A DNA stretch of 36,194 nucleotides from an uncultured Verrucomicrobiota bacterium (GTDB taxonomy: Bacteria; Verrucomicrobiota; Verrucomicrobiia; Verrucomicrobiales; Verrucomicrobiaceae), in NCBI GenBank assembly GCA_903848465.1, contig CAINGK010000174.1, positions 1 through 36,194 on the forward strand, in the 5' to 3' direction. The notes beneath the pieces were generated by a model. That model was given only the letters and a program-made list of their open reading frames with translations, had not been told where the DNA came from and did not search any database. Below are positions 1 to 7,457 of this stretch, in pieces. A program made the position numbers and the translations under genes. Within the stretch, counting starts at the first letter, position 1; each line of letters begins with the position of its first letter.

Positions 1-2
1 CC

Positions 3-104
3 CTCCTGCGCCTCGTCTCCGCCCTGCTCTGCGAGCAAAGCGATGAGTGGAGCACCGGCAAAATTTACCTCAACATGAACTCCGCTGAACCATCCCAAAC
101 CTGA
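3..104 (+). CDS. C-terminal end of an IS256-like transposase (cut by window edge)
   Basis: The open frame entering from the left edge encodes about 33 residues ending in a TGA at 102-104. The segment SDEWSTGKIYLNM resembles the C-terminal tail of IS256/mutator-family transposases, which commonly end with an (E/D)EW...RYL/IYLNM-type sequence. The catalytic DDE part lies outside the window, so intactness cannot be judged. The assignment rests on a short motif recalled from the family. It fits the neighbourhood, which holds another transposase remnant at 672-893. Confidence 0.5.
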   Translation, partial: LLRLVSALLCEQSDEWSTGKIYLNMNSAEPSQT

Positions 105-127
105 TCGCCACTTTTACAGAATAAAAT

Positions 128-610
128 TTGCGCCGCCAACCTACAGACGCGGATATGGACCTGAACAAGGGTTTCGCACAACTGCTCAAAGATGTATCAG
201 ACGAGCTGTTTAACGACAAAAGGACACCAGAGACAAACGTTAAATACGCTCTGCGTCGGATGGCTGCCATCTTTGCCAAACAGGCAAAAGAAGGGCTGGA
301 AATCTCATCTTCGCAATTGTCGATCTTGGAAAACCTTAACACTTTAACGATAAAGCAAAAGGAGCAAAACGATCTTGCCCGTGGCGATATTGACCGCCTT
401 AACCGCTGGATGCTTCGCCTTACTTTTCTGGGCGCTTTATTTGCTGCTGCCTCGCTGGTTCTAACGTGGGTTGTAGCGAAGGGCTATATTGACCCTGCGC
501 CAAAGAGCACTGCTGCTTCAATACAGAAATCTGATCCTGCAAAAGAAACAGGGCAAGCCATTGTGCCACAACCAAGCCAGCCAACAGTGCCACCACAAAG
601 CCGAGATTGA
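128..610 (+). CDS. Hypothetical protein with one membrane helix
   Basis: This protein of about 160 residues starts at a TTG; an in-frame ATG at 155 is an equally good start and would remove nine residues. The N-terminal 90 residues are polar and look largely helical, possibly coiled-coil (LTIKQKEQNDLARGDIDRL). One hydrophobic helix follows at about residues 97-120 (LTFLGALFAAASLVLTWVVA). The C-terminal tail is rich in Pro, Gln, Ser and Lys. No family was recognised. It begins 23 nt after the transposase tail, so it may be an accessory gene next to an insertion sequence. An anchor with a soluble coiled-coil domain is an inference only. Confidence 0.5.
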   Translation: MRRQPTDADMDLNKGFAQLLKDVSDELFNDKRTPETNVKYALRRMAAIFAKQAKEGLEISSSQLSILENLNTLTIKQKEQNDLARGDIDRLNRWMLRLTFLGALFAAASLVLTWVVAKGYIDPAPKSTAASIQKSDPAKETGQAIVPQPSQPTVPPQSRD

Positions 611-671
611 CTATGCGTGCGTGGTCTGTCGTGGTTACTTCCATGCTCCACGTTAATACAAATAATTTGCT

Positions 672-893
672 TTAGCAATTTATTTGCATTAACGCCTTTT
701 CCACCCTCGCGAAAGCCTGCTCAAACTCTGCCGCTCTGATGCGTTCCTCCCGTGCTTGCATCACGTCCACAATATCGGCAATCACCCAGATATGGTCTGA
801 CACGCCAGCGGCCATTGCTGGTGTCTTTTTCAGCGCCATGTGCTTGCGGCAGTAGCGGGAAGGGATAGCACGCAATGCCGAAACCGCTTGCAA
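672..893 (-). pseudogene. IS1-like DDE transposase, C-terminal remnant
   Basis: The minus frame carries RKHMALKKTPAMAAGVSDHIW followed by a short helical tail. The pattern 'H..L..TPAMAAG(V/L)(T/S)DH.W' is typical of the C-terminal end of IS1-like transposases common in Verrucomicrobia and Planctomycetes. The catalytic core is missing: the frame opens at a TTG (893) within unrelated-looking sequence. Only about the last 60 codons survive, so this is a decayed insertion sequence. Confidence 0.55.
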
Positions 894-937
894 TTCTAAT
901 ATGTTGGAACTTATTCCGACATCATGGAAAAGAAGCT

Positions 938-1009
938 AAAGAAGCGGAGAGCTTCAAAACCAGCCAAAAAGGTTAGACTTTCTTCTGTTTTGAAGCTTTC
1001 CGCTTCTTT
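938..1009. repeat. 23-bp inverted repeat with 26-nt loop
   Basis: The arm at 938-960 is the reverse complement of 987-1009 with a single mismatch (arms begin AAAGAAGCGG and end CCGCTTCTTT). The 26-nt loop is 961-986. The right arm overlaps the 3' end of the 973-1224 minus gene, where it encodes the basic KKRKASKQKK tail. The plus strand of the left arm encodes a similar basic stretch. It could act as a bidirectional terminator or be the footprint of an inverted duplication. Confidence 0.7.
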
Positions 1010-1224
1010 GAGGGAGAAGGCGTATCTAATTGCTCTAGCATCGCTAAAGAATCCTTAATGAATTCTGATCTGGCCTTATCAAGAGAGGTCAGCTTAAACT
1101 TGCCTTTAGATACCATCGCCAAAAGGGCAGCCAGCATCCCGTAGATAGCGGCCTGGTCGGCGGCAATGGGGGTGTACGTAATCCATTTAGGATCTAACTT
1201 CTTTGTTTTCGGAGTCTTCTTCAT
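973..1224 (-). CDS. Small basic hypothetical protein
   Basis: This protein of 83 residues starts at an ATG (1222-1224). Both ends are very basic (MKKTPKTKK and KKRKASKQKKV). The middle is a moderately hydrophobic helix (AAIYGMLAALLAMV) followed by an amphipathic helix rich in Lys, Asp and Leu. No family was recognised. The 3' end lies inside the 23-bp inverted repeat. Charged ends around helices would suit a nucleic-acid- or membrane-associated protein, but that is a guess. Confidence 0.45.
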   Translation of the reverse strand: MKKTPKTKKLDPKWITYTPIAADQAAIYGMLAALLAMVSKGKFKLTSLDKARSEFIKDSLAMLEQLDTPSPSKKRKASKQKKV

Positions 1225-1354
1225 ACGGCAGCAGGGTAGAGTTTAAATTCCCACAATCAAACTGAACCAGTACCAGTTAAAACGAGCAGCGCGTGTGATC
1301 CTCTTCCGCCTCGACCTCCGGCACGTCATACATGACCGTTGGCCAATCAAAGAG

Positions 1355-1545
1355 GGAATCAAAAAAATTTCAGCCCTTCCTTTGGCCGCCCTCCCGCTCT
1401 TCCCCGTTTATTCCCGTTTCCTCTGCCTTGCTCTTCCTTTCCTGCATTGAATGTGAAAATTTCGCCTTAACCCGGTGCATTTGGGAGGTTCAAATTTTGA
1501 GATCAATTTACCTGGAGGGTGGTTTCTGAACGCGTCGTCCAATGC
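1355..1545 (+). repeat. Dispersed repeat, copy 1 (second copy at 30185-30345)
   Basis: This stretch matches 30185-30345 in the same orientation. The best block is 1452-1480, a 29-nt perfect match to 30258-30286, preceded by a near-perfect block ending CCTGCATTGA. Flanking similarity covers CAGCCCTTCC, CCCCGTTTA, GGTGGTTTCTG and GTCGTCCA. A weaker match continues around 1580-1610 and 30530-30560. Both copies lie a few hundred bases from the 3' side of a minus-strand tRNA or tRNA fragment. Short open frames cross it on both strands, but none has support as a gene. The rest of 1225-1780 holds nothing else I can name. Confidence 0.75.
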
Positions 1546-1780
1546 GCCAGCCCAGATAGGCACGGGCGCGGTGGGATGCCCCTCCCCCGGCAGACAGTGA
1601 CGAGGCCACGGCGGGCGCACCGTTCCCTGTGTCCTCCCTTTCATCCGTCGTTCTCGCACGGCGGGGACGGCTTTTAGGTTGCCAGGTCATGCTATTTGGC
1701 CTGCTTCCATTTGAGGGCAGGAATGCAAGGACAGCGGGCGGTGGATGCAGTCCAAAAGTTGGCAGGGGTCCGCCAGAAGA

Positions 1781-1802
1781 TTGGCTAGGTTTTGGCTAGG
1801 TT
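1781..1802 (-). repeat. Two perfect 11-bp tandem repeats beside tRNA-Arg
   Basis: TTGGCTAGGTT occurs twice back to back (1781-1791 and 1792-1802), with a partial relative CGCTAGGTA near 1820. The repeats lie 50 nt beyond the 3' end of tRNA-Arg. Short direct repeats there are typical of arm-type binding sites for tRNA-targeting integrases. A comparable 11-bp tandem pair lies next to the tRNA-Thr fragment at 30781-30802. The att interpretation is an inference. Confidence 0.5.
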
Positions 1803-1850
1803 GCACTTTTTTCGCAGTTCGCTAGGTAGTCATAACTCATTGATAATGAG

Positions 1851-1927
1851 TGGCGCACCCGTCAGGATTCGAACCTGAAACCTTCTGATCCGTAGTCAGA
1901 TGCTCTAATCCGTTGAGCTACGGGTGC
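1851..1927 (-). tRNA. tRNA-Arg(ACG)
   Basis: The minus strand folds into a full cloverleaf of 77 nt: acceptor GCACCCG/CGGGTGC, D stem GCTC/GAGC, anticodon stem TCTGA/TCAGA with loop CTACGGA (anticodon ACG), T stem TCAGG/CCTGA with loop TTCGAAT, discriminator G and an encoded CCA. A small hairpin (CTCATT/AATGAG, 1836-1850) follows directly after the CCA. The decayed mobile region 1-1850 lies on its 3' side, as expected for an integration target. Confidence 0.97.
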
Positions 1928-1970
1928 GTTAAAACTGTCCAACCCACTGCATTGGAAACAGCGGGCAACG

Positions 1971-1998
1971 AGAATAGACCAGTGAGTTCTTTTGTCAA
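1971..1998 (-). promoter_or_regulatory. Sigma-70-type promoter for tRNA-Arg
   Basis: On the minus strand a perfect -35 box TTGACA (1993-1998) is followed after 16 nt by TATTCT (1971-1976, 4 of 6 to consensus). The predicted transcript would start some 37 nt upstream of the tRNA 5' end. No other gene lies between. Confidence 0.6.
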
Positions 1999-2036
1999 TC
2001 TCTACGGCACATTTTATTCACGTTTTTGCCAGACCG

Positions 2037-3458
2037 TTAGCGTGACTGCTCATAGGCGTGCGCCACGCGCAGCACGGTGGCTTCGTCCAGGGCTTTGCCC
2101 ACGATCTGCAAGCCTACTGGCAGAGCCTTGCCTTCCACCTCCACAGTCCCACATGGCACGCTGATGCCGGGCAACCCGGCTAGATTGACGGGAATGGTGA
2201 AGACGTCTTCGAGATAAGCCGCCAGCGGGTTATCTTTGAGTTCTCCCAGTTTGTGCGCGGGTGTGGGACTGGTGGGGGAGAGGATCACATCCACCTTTTT
2301 GAATGCCTCCGTAAAGTCATTGCGGATGAGCGTGCGTGCCTTCTGCGCACGGATATAATACGCGTCATAGTAGCCGGAGCTGAGCATGTAGGTGCCCAAC
2401 AGAATGCGCCGCTTCACCTCGGGACCAAAACCTTCCGAACGCGACTTCGTGTACTGCTCGAGCAAATCTCCCGCGCTGCTGCTGCGGTGGCCGTAGCGCA
2501 CACCGTCAAAGCGGGCCAGATTGGCGGATGCCTCCGCCGGAGCCAGCACATAATAGGTGGCCACCCCGAGCTCGGTATGCGGCAGACTGATTTCTTCAAT
2601 GATCGCCCCCAGTGACTCAAGCTGTCGGATCGCCGCCTGCACGCTGGCAGACACCCCGGCATGAATGCCGTCGATGTAATACTCTTTGGGCAGGCCGATG
2701 CGCAGCCCCTTGATGTCCTGCCCGATAGCGGCGGTAAAATCGGGAACCTCCACATTCAGGGAGGTCGAGTCGTGGGCATCGTGGCCGCAGAGATGGTTCA
2801 GCAGCAGCGCGGCGTCCTCCACCGTTTTGGTGACAGGGCCGATCTGGTCGAGCGAAGAGGCAAATGCCACGAGTCCGAATCGGGACACCCGGCCATAGGT
2901 GGGTTTGATGCCCACGCAGCCACACAAGGCTGCAGGCTGGCGGATCGAGCCGCCGGTATCCGAACCGAGCGCCGCAATGGCGAGATCTCCGGCCACCGCC
3001 GCCGCACTGCCACCGCTGGAGCCGCCCGGCACCCGTGAGAGATCTCGCGGATTGCGCGTGACGCCGAGCGCAGAGTTCTCAGTACTGGAGCCCATGGCAA
3101 ATTCATCCATGTTTAGTCGGCCAAAAGGGATGGCACCGCTGGCACGCAGCAGCCGGATGGCACCTGCATCATAGGGGGCCGTGTAGTTTTCCGCCAATAT
3201 GCGCGAGCCACAGGTGCAGGGCTGGCCAGTCACGTTCATGTTGTCCTTGATCGCGATAGGGATCCCCCCCAGCGGCTTGGTGATGTCTGCGCGGTCCGCT
3301 TCCGCGAGCGCAGCTTCGACATCCCAGGACAAATAGGCACCGATCTCCGCATTGCCTGCTTCGATGGATTTGGCGACATCCAAAACGATGTCTCGTGGCG
3401 TGATGTCACCCGCAGTGATGCCTTTACGCAAGGCTGCGATGGTGGAGGAGGCAAGCAT
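2037..3458 (-). CDS. gatA: Glutamyl-tRNA(Gln)/aspartyl-tRNA(Asn) amidotransferase subunit A
   Basis: GatA is the amidase subunit of the GatCAB complex. It hydrolyses glutamine and supplies ammonia to convert Glu-tRNA(Gln) or Asp-tRNA(Asn) to the amidated form. The 473 residues carry all hallmarks of the amidase-signature family: the catalytic Lys in PIAIKDN (about residue 71), the Gly/Ser-rich [13 protein letters not shown] containing the cis-Ser, and the nucleophile Ser in [12 protein letters not shown]. Length is normal for GatA. It starts 36 nt after the gatC stop, so the two form an operon. gatB is not in the window and is presumably elsewhere. The tRNA-Arg gene lies downstream. Confidence 0.96.
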   Translation of the reverse strand: MLASSTIAALRKGITAGDITPRDIVLDVAKSIEAGNAEIGAYLSWDVEAALAEADRADITKPLGGIPIAIKDNMNVTGQPCTCGSRILAENYTAPYDAGAIRLLRASGAIPFGRLNMDEFAMGSSTENSALGVTRNPRDLSRVPGGSSGGSAAAVAGDLAIAALGSDTGGSIRQPAALCGCVGIKPTYGRVSRFGLVAFASSLDQIGPVTKTVEDAALLLNHLCGHDAHDSTSLNVEVPDFTAAIGQDIKGLRIGLPKEYYIDGIHAGVSASVQAAIRQLESLGAIIEEISLPHTELGVATYYVLAPAEASANLARFDGVRYGHRSSSAGDLLEQYTKSRSEGFGPEVKRRILLGTYMLSSGYYDAYYIRAQKARTLIRNDFTEAFKKVDVILSPTSPTPAHKLGELKDNPLAAYLEDVFTIPVNLAGLPGISVPCGTVEVEGKALPVGLQIVGKALDEATVLRVAHAYEQSR

Positions 3459-3494
3459 AGAATGAGAGCAGGGAAAAAAGCAGCGAATGGGCGG

Positions 3495-3785
3495 TTACTC
3501 GATCACCTTGGGGATCTGGATCTGGTCAGCGTGGCGTTTGGGCGCATTGGACAGCGCCTGCTCCTGCGTGAACCCGGTCCGGGGTTCATCCGCCCGCAGC
3601 ACATCATAGACGGGTATGGCGTGCGCCGTTGGCTCCACTCCATCCAGATCGTATCGCGTGAGCGTATCAATGTAGTTCAAGATGCCCCCCAGTTGGGATT
3701 CATAGCGTGTGGCTTCTTCGTCGGAAAGCGTAAGCCGGGCCAGTTTGGCCACATGTTGGATGTCGATCTGATGAACTTCAGGCAT
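3495..3785 (-). CDS. gatC: Glutamyl-tRNA(Gln)/aspartyl-tRNA(Asn) amidotransferase subunit C
   Basis: The 96-residue product has the GatC pattern: IDIQHVAKLARLTLSDEE at the N-terminus, LGGILNYIDTL in the middle, VEPTAHA and LRADEP, and a C-terminal PKVIE that fits the usual ending (F.VP.V.). GatC wraps around GatA and stabilises the GatCAB amidotransferase. The frame is open further upstream, but the ATG at 3783-3785 gives the standard start MPEVHQID. A purine-rich AAAGGA lies 13 nt or so upstream. It heads the gatC-gatA operon. Confidence 0.93.
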   Translation of the reverse strand: MPEVHQIDIQHVAKLARLTLSDEEATRYESQLGGILNYIDTLTRYDLDGVEPTAHAIPVYDVLRADEPRTGFTQEQALSNAPKRHADQIQIPKVIE

Positions 3786-3825
3786 GGGAAAACGGTCCTT
3801 TCTTGCCAGCAGGAAACATGCTTTG

Positions 3826-3861
3826 CAAACAAAAGGCACAGACTGTTTTCAGTCTGTGCCT
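3826..3861 (-). terminator. Intrinsic terminator downstream of the TIGR04073 gene
   Basis: A perfect 12-bp stem (AGGCACAGACTG pairs with CAGTCTGTGCCT; 3834-3845 and 3850-3861) has a 4-nt loop. On the minus strand it is followed by TTTTGTTTG. It sits 22 nt after the stop of the 3884-4303 gene and just upstream of gatC, separating the two units. Confidence 0.85.
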
Positions 3862-3883
3862 CGAAAAGCTCGCTTGTTGGCTG

Positions 3884-4303
3884 TTACCAGCCCTGATACG
3901 ATGAATAGGGAACCTCAGAACGGAAGCCCACTTCAGGAGCAAATTCCGTGTATCCCCACCAACTGTCCACGTTTTCTTTGTGCTGATACGGTGGGCGATA
4001 GGTCCGCTTCCAGCTCGGTACTGGGAAGGTGACAATTTCATAGATGCCGTAACCCGCTCTCACCATGGTGCGCTTGGTTCCTTCAACGATGAGGTCGGAC
4101 CATGCCGCGATAGAACCGTCAGACTGGTTGGTTTTCCGCCACACCGCCGGGTATTCGAACCAGCCAAAGAGGACGTTGCCTACGCCACGGCTGAGCTTCC
4201 GGCTCCAAGTAAAATGATGTCCAGGAGGAGACTGGATGTCACCATAGGCAATGCTAGAAAGTGCACAGAGGGTGATGGCGAGGAATAGAAAACGATTTTT
4301 CAT
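3884..4303 (-). CDS. Exosortase-system-associated protein, TIGR04073-like
   Basis: This secreted protein of 139 residues has a clear signal peptide (MKNRFLFLAITLCALSSIAYG, cleavage near residue 21). The mature part carries KLSRGVGNVLFGWFEYP followed by a conserved RAGYGIYEIVTFPVPSW and a Pro-rich stretch (YRPPYQ). This matches my recollection of the TIGR04073 family, small proteins found in Verrucomicrobia and other bacteria that have exosortase/PEP-CTERM systems. Their function is unknown. No exosortase or PEP-CTERM gene lies in this window. A strong terminator follows. Confidence 0.75.
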   Translation of the reverse strand: MKNRFLFLAITLCALSSIAYGDIQSPPGHHFTWSRKLSRGVGNVLFGWFEYPAVWRKTNQSDGSIAAWSDLIVEGTKRTMVRAGYGIYEIVTFPVPSWKRTYRPPYQHKENVDSWWGYTEFAPEVGFRSEVPYSSYQGW

Positions 4304-4383
4304 GCGGCTTATTCATGTTTAACAAATTTTGGGGGGCTTTGGCAACCATTAAGTTATGCTATTTTAATGCCTACCTGCCTTCT

Positions 4384-5850
4384 TCATCGCTTTCCCGACG
4401 GAAACTGGCGGTGCAGAAGTTGCCGCGCTTGTTCGAGTGCGGCGGCATCCCCTGGATTGGCAATCACATTGTTCATCTCCGCCTCGTCACGGACGTGGTC
4501 GTACAGCTCGCTCGCCACCACGCTCCCGGTGTCATAGTCCCTCCATTCGGTGTAGCGCAGCGTGGGGGTGCGTACGCTCACGCCCATCACTTCCGGCTTG
4601 CCACGAGGGGTACGGTCTGGATAGGCAGGTCGCGGAAATTGTGTGTAGGCAGCCGCTTTACCCTTGGCCTGCGGGTCGTTCAGCAGTGGCACGAGGCTGA
4701 CTCCATCCAGCCCCGGCGCTTCCGGCACCTCACACAGGGCGGTGATGGTGGGAAATAGATCCACCATTTCCACCAGCGCCCGCCTGCTGACACCGGCATG
4801 TTTTGCCTTCGGCGGTGCTACAATAAGAGGCACGCGGGCGTCGAGTTCAAAGTTCGAAGTCTTGGCCCACAGGCCGTGCTCGCCCAGATGATAACCGTGA
4901 TCCCCCCAGAACACGATGAGAGTGGAGTCCAGCAGGCCCATCTCTTCCAGGGCGGTGGTCACCTTCCCCAGTTGGGCATCCATGTAGCTGATACAGGCAA
5001 AATAGCCATGCCGCATCTCCGCCACCTGCTCTGCATTGGGCTGCTTCTGCAGCTCTGGTGGCCCCAAAATTTCCGTACTCTGGTGAAGGGCGATTTCAGG
5101 GGCAGCGGCAGGCCGCGCTGGATTGAAGGCCGGCAGCCGGTCACGCTGGTACAGGTCCCAGTATTTTTTCGGGGCATTGAAAGGGGCGTGCGGCTTCCAA
5201 AACCCGACAGCCAGGAAAAAGGGCCGGTCTTTGATCTCACCCAGCACCCGCACTGCCTCGGCTGCTACTCGGCCATCATAATAGGCCTCGTCCGGCACCT
5301 CGCGGCATTCGCATAGCGGCACTTTGCCATACGGGCGCAGGGTGCTGGTCAGCGTGGCCAGATTCGGCGGCAGCGGCCCACTGACCTGGGGCAGGTCATC
5401 GCCATGGTTTGCATAATGCAAGAATTCAGGCGCACTCCAGGAGCGCGGATCGCCATGCTCCCGCGTATGCCAGTTATGGAAAATCTTACCCACGCAGCGG
5501 GTGCTGTAACCATGCTCCTTCATCCACCACGGCAGCGTGGCCGACTCCGGCTTCAGCTCACGAAAATGCGTGCCATTGACGTACAGCCCCAGAGTTCCAG
5601 GCCGCAGCCCGGTGAGCATGGAAGAGCGGGAGGGATTGCACACGGCCTGCTGGCAATAGGCTCGCTCGAACAGCACACCGCGCCTAGCCAGCGCATCCAG
5701 ATGAGGCGTGACCGCCACCGAGCCATAGCAGCCAAGCTCTGGGCGCAGATCATCCGCCATGATAAACAAGACATTCGTGCGCGCGGCAGCGTACAGCGGG
5801 AGGGCAGTGAACAGCAACAACACCCCAAAGGCGGCAAAACGACAAATCAT
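4384..5850 (-). CDS. S1 family sulfatase (iduronate-2-sulfatase-like)
   Basis: The 488-residue product begins with a signal peptide (MICRFAAFGVLLLFTALPLYA) and is probably exported. The metal-binding NVLFIMADDLRPELGCYG and the sulfatase signature CNPSRSSMLTG follow. The Cys of CNPSR is the residue converted to formylglycine by anaerobic or FGE-type maturases. Later motifs are GKIFHNW, FWKPHAPFNAP and FWGDHGYHLGEHG, as in iduronate-2-sulfatase-like members. The likely role is removing sulfate from polysaccharides. The frame is open upstream to 5940, but the ATG at 5848-5850 starts the signal peptide. It lies 53 nt behind the small gene at 5904-6104 and is probably cotranscribed with it. No sulfatase maturase is nearby. 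Confidence 0.92.
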   Translation of the reverse strand: MICRFAAFGVLLLFTALPLYAAARTNVLFIMADDLRPELGCYGSVAVTPHLDALARRGVLFERAYCQQAVCNPSRSSMLTGLRPGTLGLYVNGTHFRELKPESATLPWWMKEHGYSTRCVGKIFHNWHTREHGDPRSWSAPEFLHYANHGDDLPQVSGPLPPNLATLTSTLRPYGKVPLCECREVPDEAYYDGRVAAEAVRVLGEIKDRPFFLAVGFWKPHAPFNAPKKYWDLYQRDRLPAFNPARPAAAPEIALHQSTEILGPPELQKQPNAEQVAEMRHGYFACISYMDAQLGKVTTALEEMGLLDSTLIVFWGDHGYHLGEHGLWAKTSNFELDARVPLIVAPPKAKHAGVSRRALVEMVDLFPTITALCEVPEAPGLDGVSLVPLLNDPQAKGKAAAYTQFPRPAYPDRTPRGKPEVMGVSVRTPTLRYTEWRDYDTGSVVASELYDHVRDEAEMNNVIANPGDAAALEQARQLLHRQFPSGKR

Positions 5851-5903
5851 AGCCGGGTCATAAACGCCAGGCCGACCAGAATATTGCCAAGGCCCGCCAA
5901 AAC

Positions 5904-6104
5904 TCAGCCCTGCTGGCTGCGGTTCCGCATGCTGCGCCACTCTGCACGGTGGTTCTGTGCCCAGTCATTGAGGGCAAACTCAAACCCAATGTCATGACCT
6001 TCGCGTTCACTGACGAGCCACTTCAAGCGCTTAATCTCCTCCTGTTCAGCAAGGAATTCTCCGTAGGGGGTCCCGGGGCGCGCAGGCAAGGCAGAACTGG
6101 TCAT
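5904..6104 (-). CDS. Small hypothetical protein upstream of the sulfatase
   Basis: This protein of 66 residues starts at an ATG with a good ribosome-binding site (AGGTGA, 5 nt away). The core EEIKRLKWLVSEREGHDIGFEFALNDWAQNH looks like a conserved helical motif I have seen in small Verrucomicrobia and Planctomycetes proteins (a '...KWIESEKAG.DIG...A..DW...H...W' pattern). I cannot attach a named family or function. No signal peptide or membrane segment is present. It probably shares a transcript with the sulfatase. Confidence 0.65.
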   Translation of the reverse strand: MTSSALPARPGTPYGEFLAEQEEIKRLKWLVSEREGHDIGFEFALNDWAQNHRAEWRSMRNRSQQG

Positions 6105-6235
6105 GGTTCACCTGTGAATGCAGTTGCGCGAGAATTCAAGCAGAGCTTCGCTCACTAAATGCCCGCCTGGGCGCCCTGGGTGGGGATGCCCCGCCCCTGC
6201 CCCACGTGATTTTTTCGGCCCGCTGAAGAAAGCAA

Positions 6236-6265
6236 ATGACAAGGTCAAGCCACCCCTTATATAAT
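6236..6265 (+). promoter_or_regulatory. Sigma-70-type promoter for tRNA-Thr
   Basis: ATGACA (6236-6241, 5 of 6 to TTGACA) is followed by an 18-nt spacer and a perfect TATAAT (6260-6265). The tRNA 5' end is 31 nt downstream of the -10 box. The forward genes that follow may be read through from this promoter. Confidence 0.75.
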
Positions 6266-6295
6266 CGCAGACGTAAAGTTAAGTCACACGTTCAA

Positions 6296-6370
6296 GCCGG
6301 AGTAGCTCAGTGGTAGAGCATCGCATTCGTAATGCGAGGGTCGCGGGTTCAAATCCCGCCTTCGGCTCCA
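6296..6370 (+). tRNA. tRNA-Thr(CGT)
   Basis: A complete cloverleaf of 75 nt: acceptor GCCGGAG/CTTCGGC (one G-T pair), D stem GCTC/GAGC, anticodon stem TCGCA/TGCGA with loop TTCGTAA (anticodon CGT), T stem GCGGG/CCCGC, discriminator T and an encoded CCA, followed by a second CCA. It is intact, with no att duplication seen beside it. Confidence 0.97.
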
Positions 6371-6386
6371 CCAACGCGTGTTTGCT

Positions 6387-7454
6387 ATGACCCATCCAAG
6401 TATTGTTGATAACGATCCACCGCGCCGCAGGCGAGCGCGGCGTCGCGAAACCATGATCAACGCCATCGCCACACTCCTTGGCTGTATGGCGCTGGTGGTC
6501 ATGATCGCCACGGTCGTTCGTGTCGTCATGGTCAAACTATGGGAATCAGCCCGGGTGAACCCTGATTACGTACAGTCGGTGTATGACAATGATCTTTCGC
6601 GCCGCTGGTCCGGCAAGCACAAAGAACAGCCTTCCCTTCTCAACAACGCCTCCGTCGCACAGACACAGAGTGTCATTCCTCGCGCGGCATCTGTCACGGC
6701 ACCCGCAGTCGCCCCGGTGGCTGATTTGCCCCCGCCACCCAAGACCTCTAGCAGCGCCCCGGTACCCACAGCCACTCCTTTGCAGTCGGTCATTCAGGAC
6801 ATTGAAAGCAAAAGAGCCAAAATTGAGAACTCTTTACGCTGCTTTTTTGAAGCTGCCAGTGTGGACCAGCAACTCGCCTTCGCTCGGGATCCTCAGCGTG
6901 TCCGGCCATTGATGGAGGACTATTACAGTGGCCACCCCCGCACCCCCCTCGAGTGGAAAACCCTGGGCTGGGTACTGCCGGTGGAGGAACCCAGGTACCG
7001 TCTCGGTTACGCCCAGGCGATCTTTGCCAATGCCGAACCTGTCAGCCTCATCATCGAGGAAATGACGGACGGCACTTTCCGGGTGGACTGGGAAAGCTCA
7101 GTTCGATATGGCGAACTCGACTGGGAGGAGTTCATCAAAACTCAGCCGTCCGCCCCCAAGCTCTTTCGCGTAATCGCCTCCAAGCCGCAGAACATTCCGC
7201 CGGATGCGCCACCCATGGGTAGCGAGATGCTCGAAATCAAGCACCCAGACGATAATGACGTCATTTATGCCTATTTTGATCGTAAAGACCCCAAGTTCCA
7301 ATCTCTGCTCCAGCAGTTGCAGACCGGAAATTGGAAAGATGTCCCATTAACCCTACGACTCTGTTATCCAGGCCCCGCCGGCAGCGGCAAAAATGCACGG
7401 ATCGCAGAAGTCGAAGGCAAGGGATGGCTGATATTGCACGGAACCAGGAGCTAG
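6387..7454 (+). CDS. Hypothetical membrane-anchored protein
   Basis: This protein of about 355 residues has a basic N-terminus (PPRRRRARRR), then one transmembrane helix at about residues 25-48 (INAIATLLGCMALVVMIATVVRVVMV). A Pro/Ala-rich linker follows (about 85-130), then a soluble C-terminal domain with WESSVRYGELDWEEFI and a final GWLILHG. The inside-positive rule predicts a cytoplasmic N-terminus. A GTG at 6378, eight nt after the tRNA, is an alternative start. The frame ends 3 nt before the PHP gene, so the two are probably cotranscribed. No family was recognised. Confidence 0.75.
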   Translation: MTHPSIVDNDPPRRRRARRRETMINAIATLLGCMALVVMIATVVRVVMVKLWESARVNPDYVQSVYDNDLSRRWSGKHKEQPSLLNNASVAQTQSVIPRAASVTAPAVAPVADLPPPPKTSSSAPVPTATPLQSVIQDIESKRAKIENSLRCFFEAASVDQQLAFARDPQRVRPLMEDYYSGHPRTPLEWKTLGWVLPVEEPRYRLGYAQAIFANAEPVSLIIEEMTDGTFRVDWESSVRYGELDWEEFIKTQPSAPKLFRVIASKPQNIPPDAPPMGSEMLEIKHPDDNDVIYAYFDRKDPKFQSLLQQLQTGNWKDVPLTLRLCYPGPAGSGKNARIAEVEGKGWLILHGTRS

Positions 7455-7457
7455 ACT

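Noticed and set aside
1332..1690. Short frames on both strands across repeat copy 1
   Set aside because: They follow the dispersed repeat; the corresponding frame in copy 2 keeps similarity only within the repeat, with different starts and ends and no ribosome-binding site.
6296..6370. tRNA-Thr(CGT) as the source of the tRNA-Thr fragment at 30696
   Set aside because: The anticodon stems, T arms and acceptor stems differ; the fragment belongs to the TGT isoacceptor.
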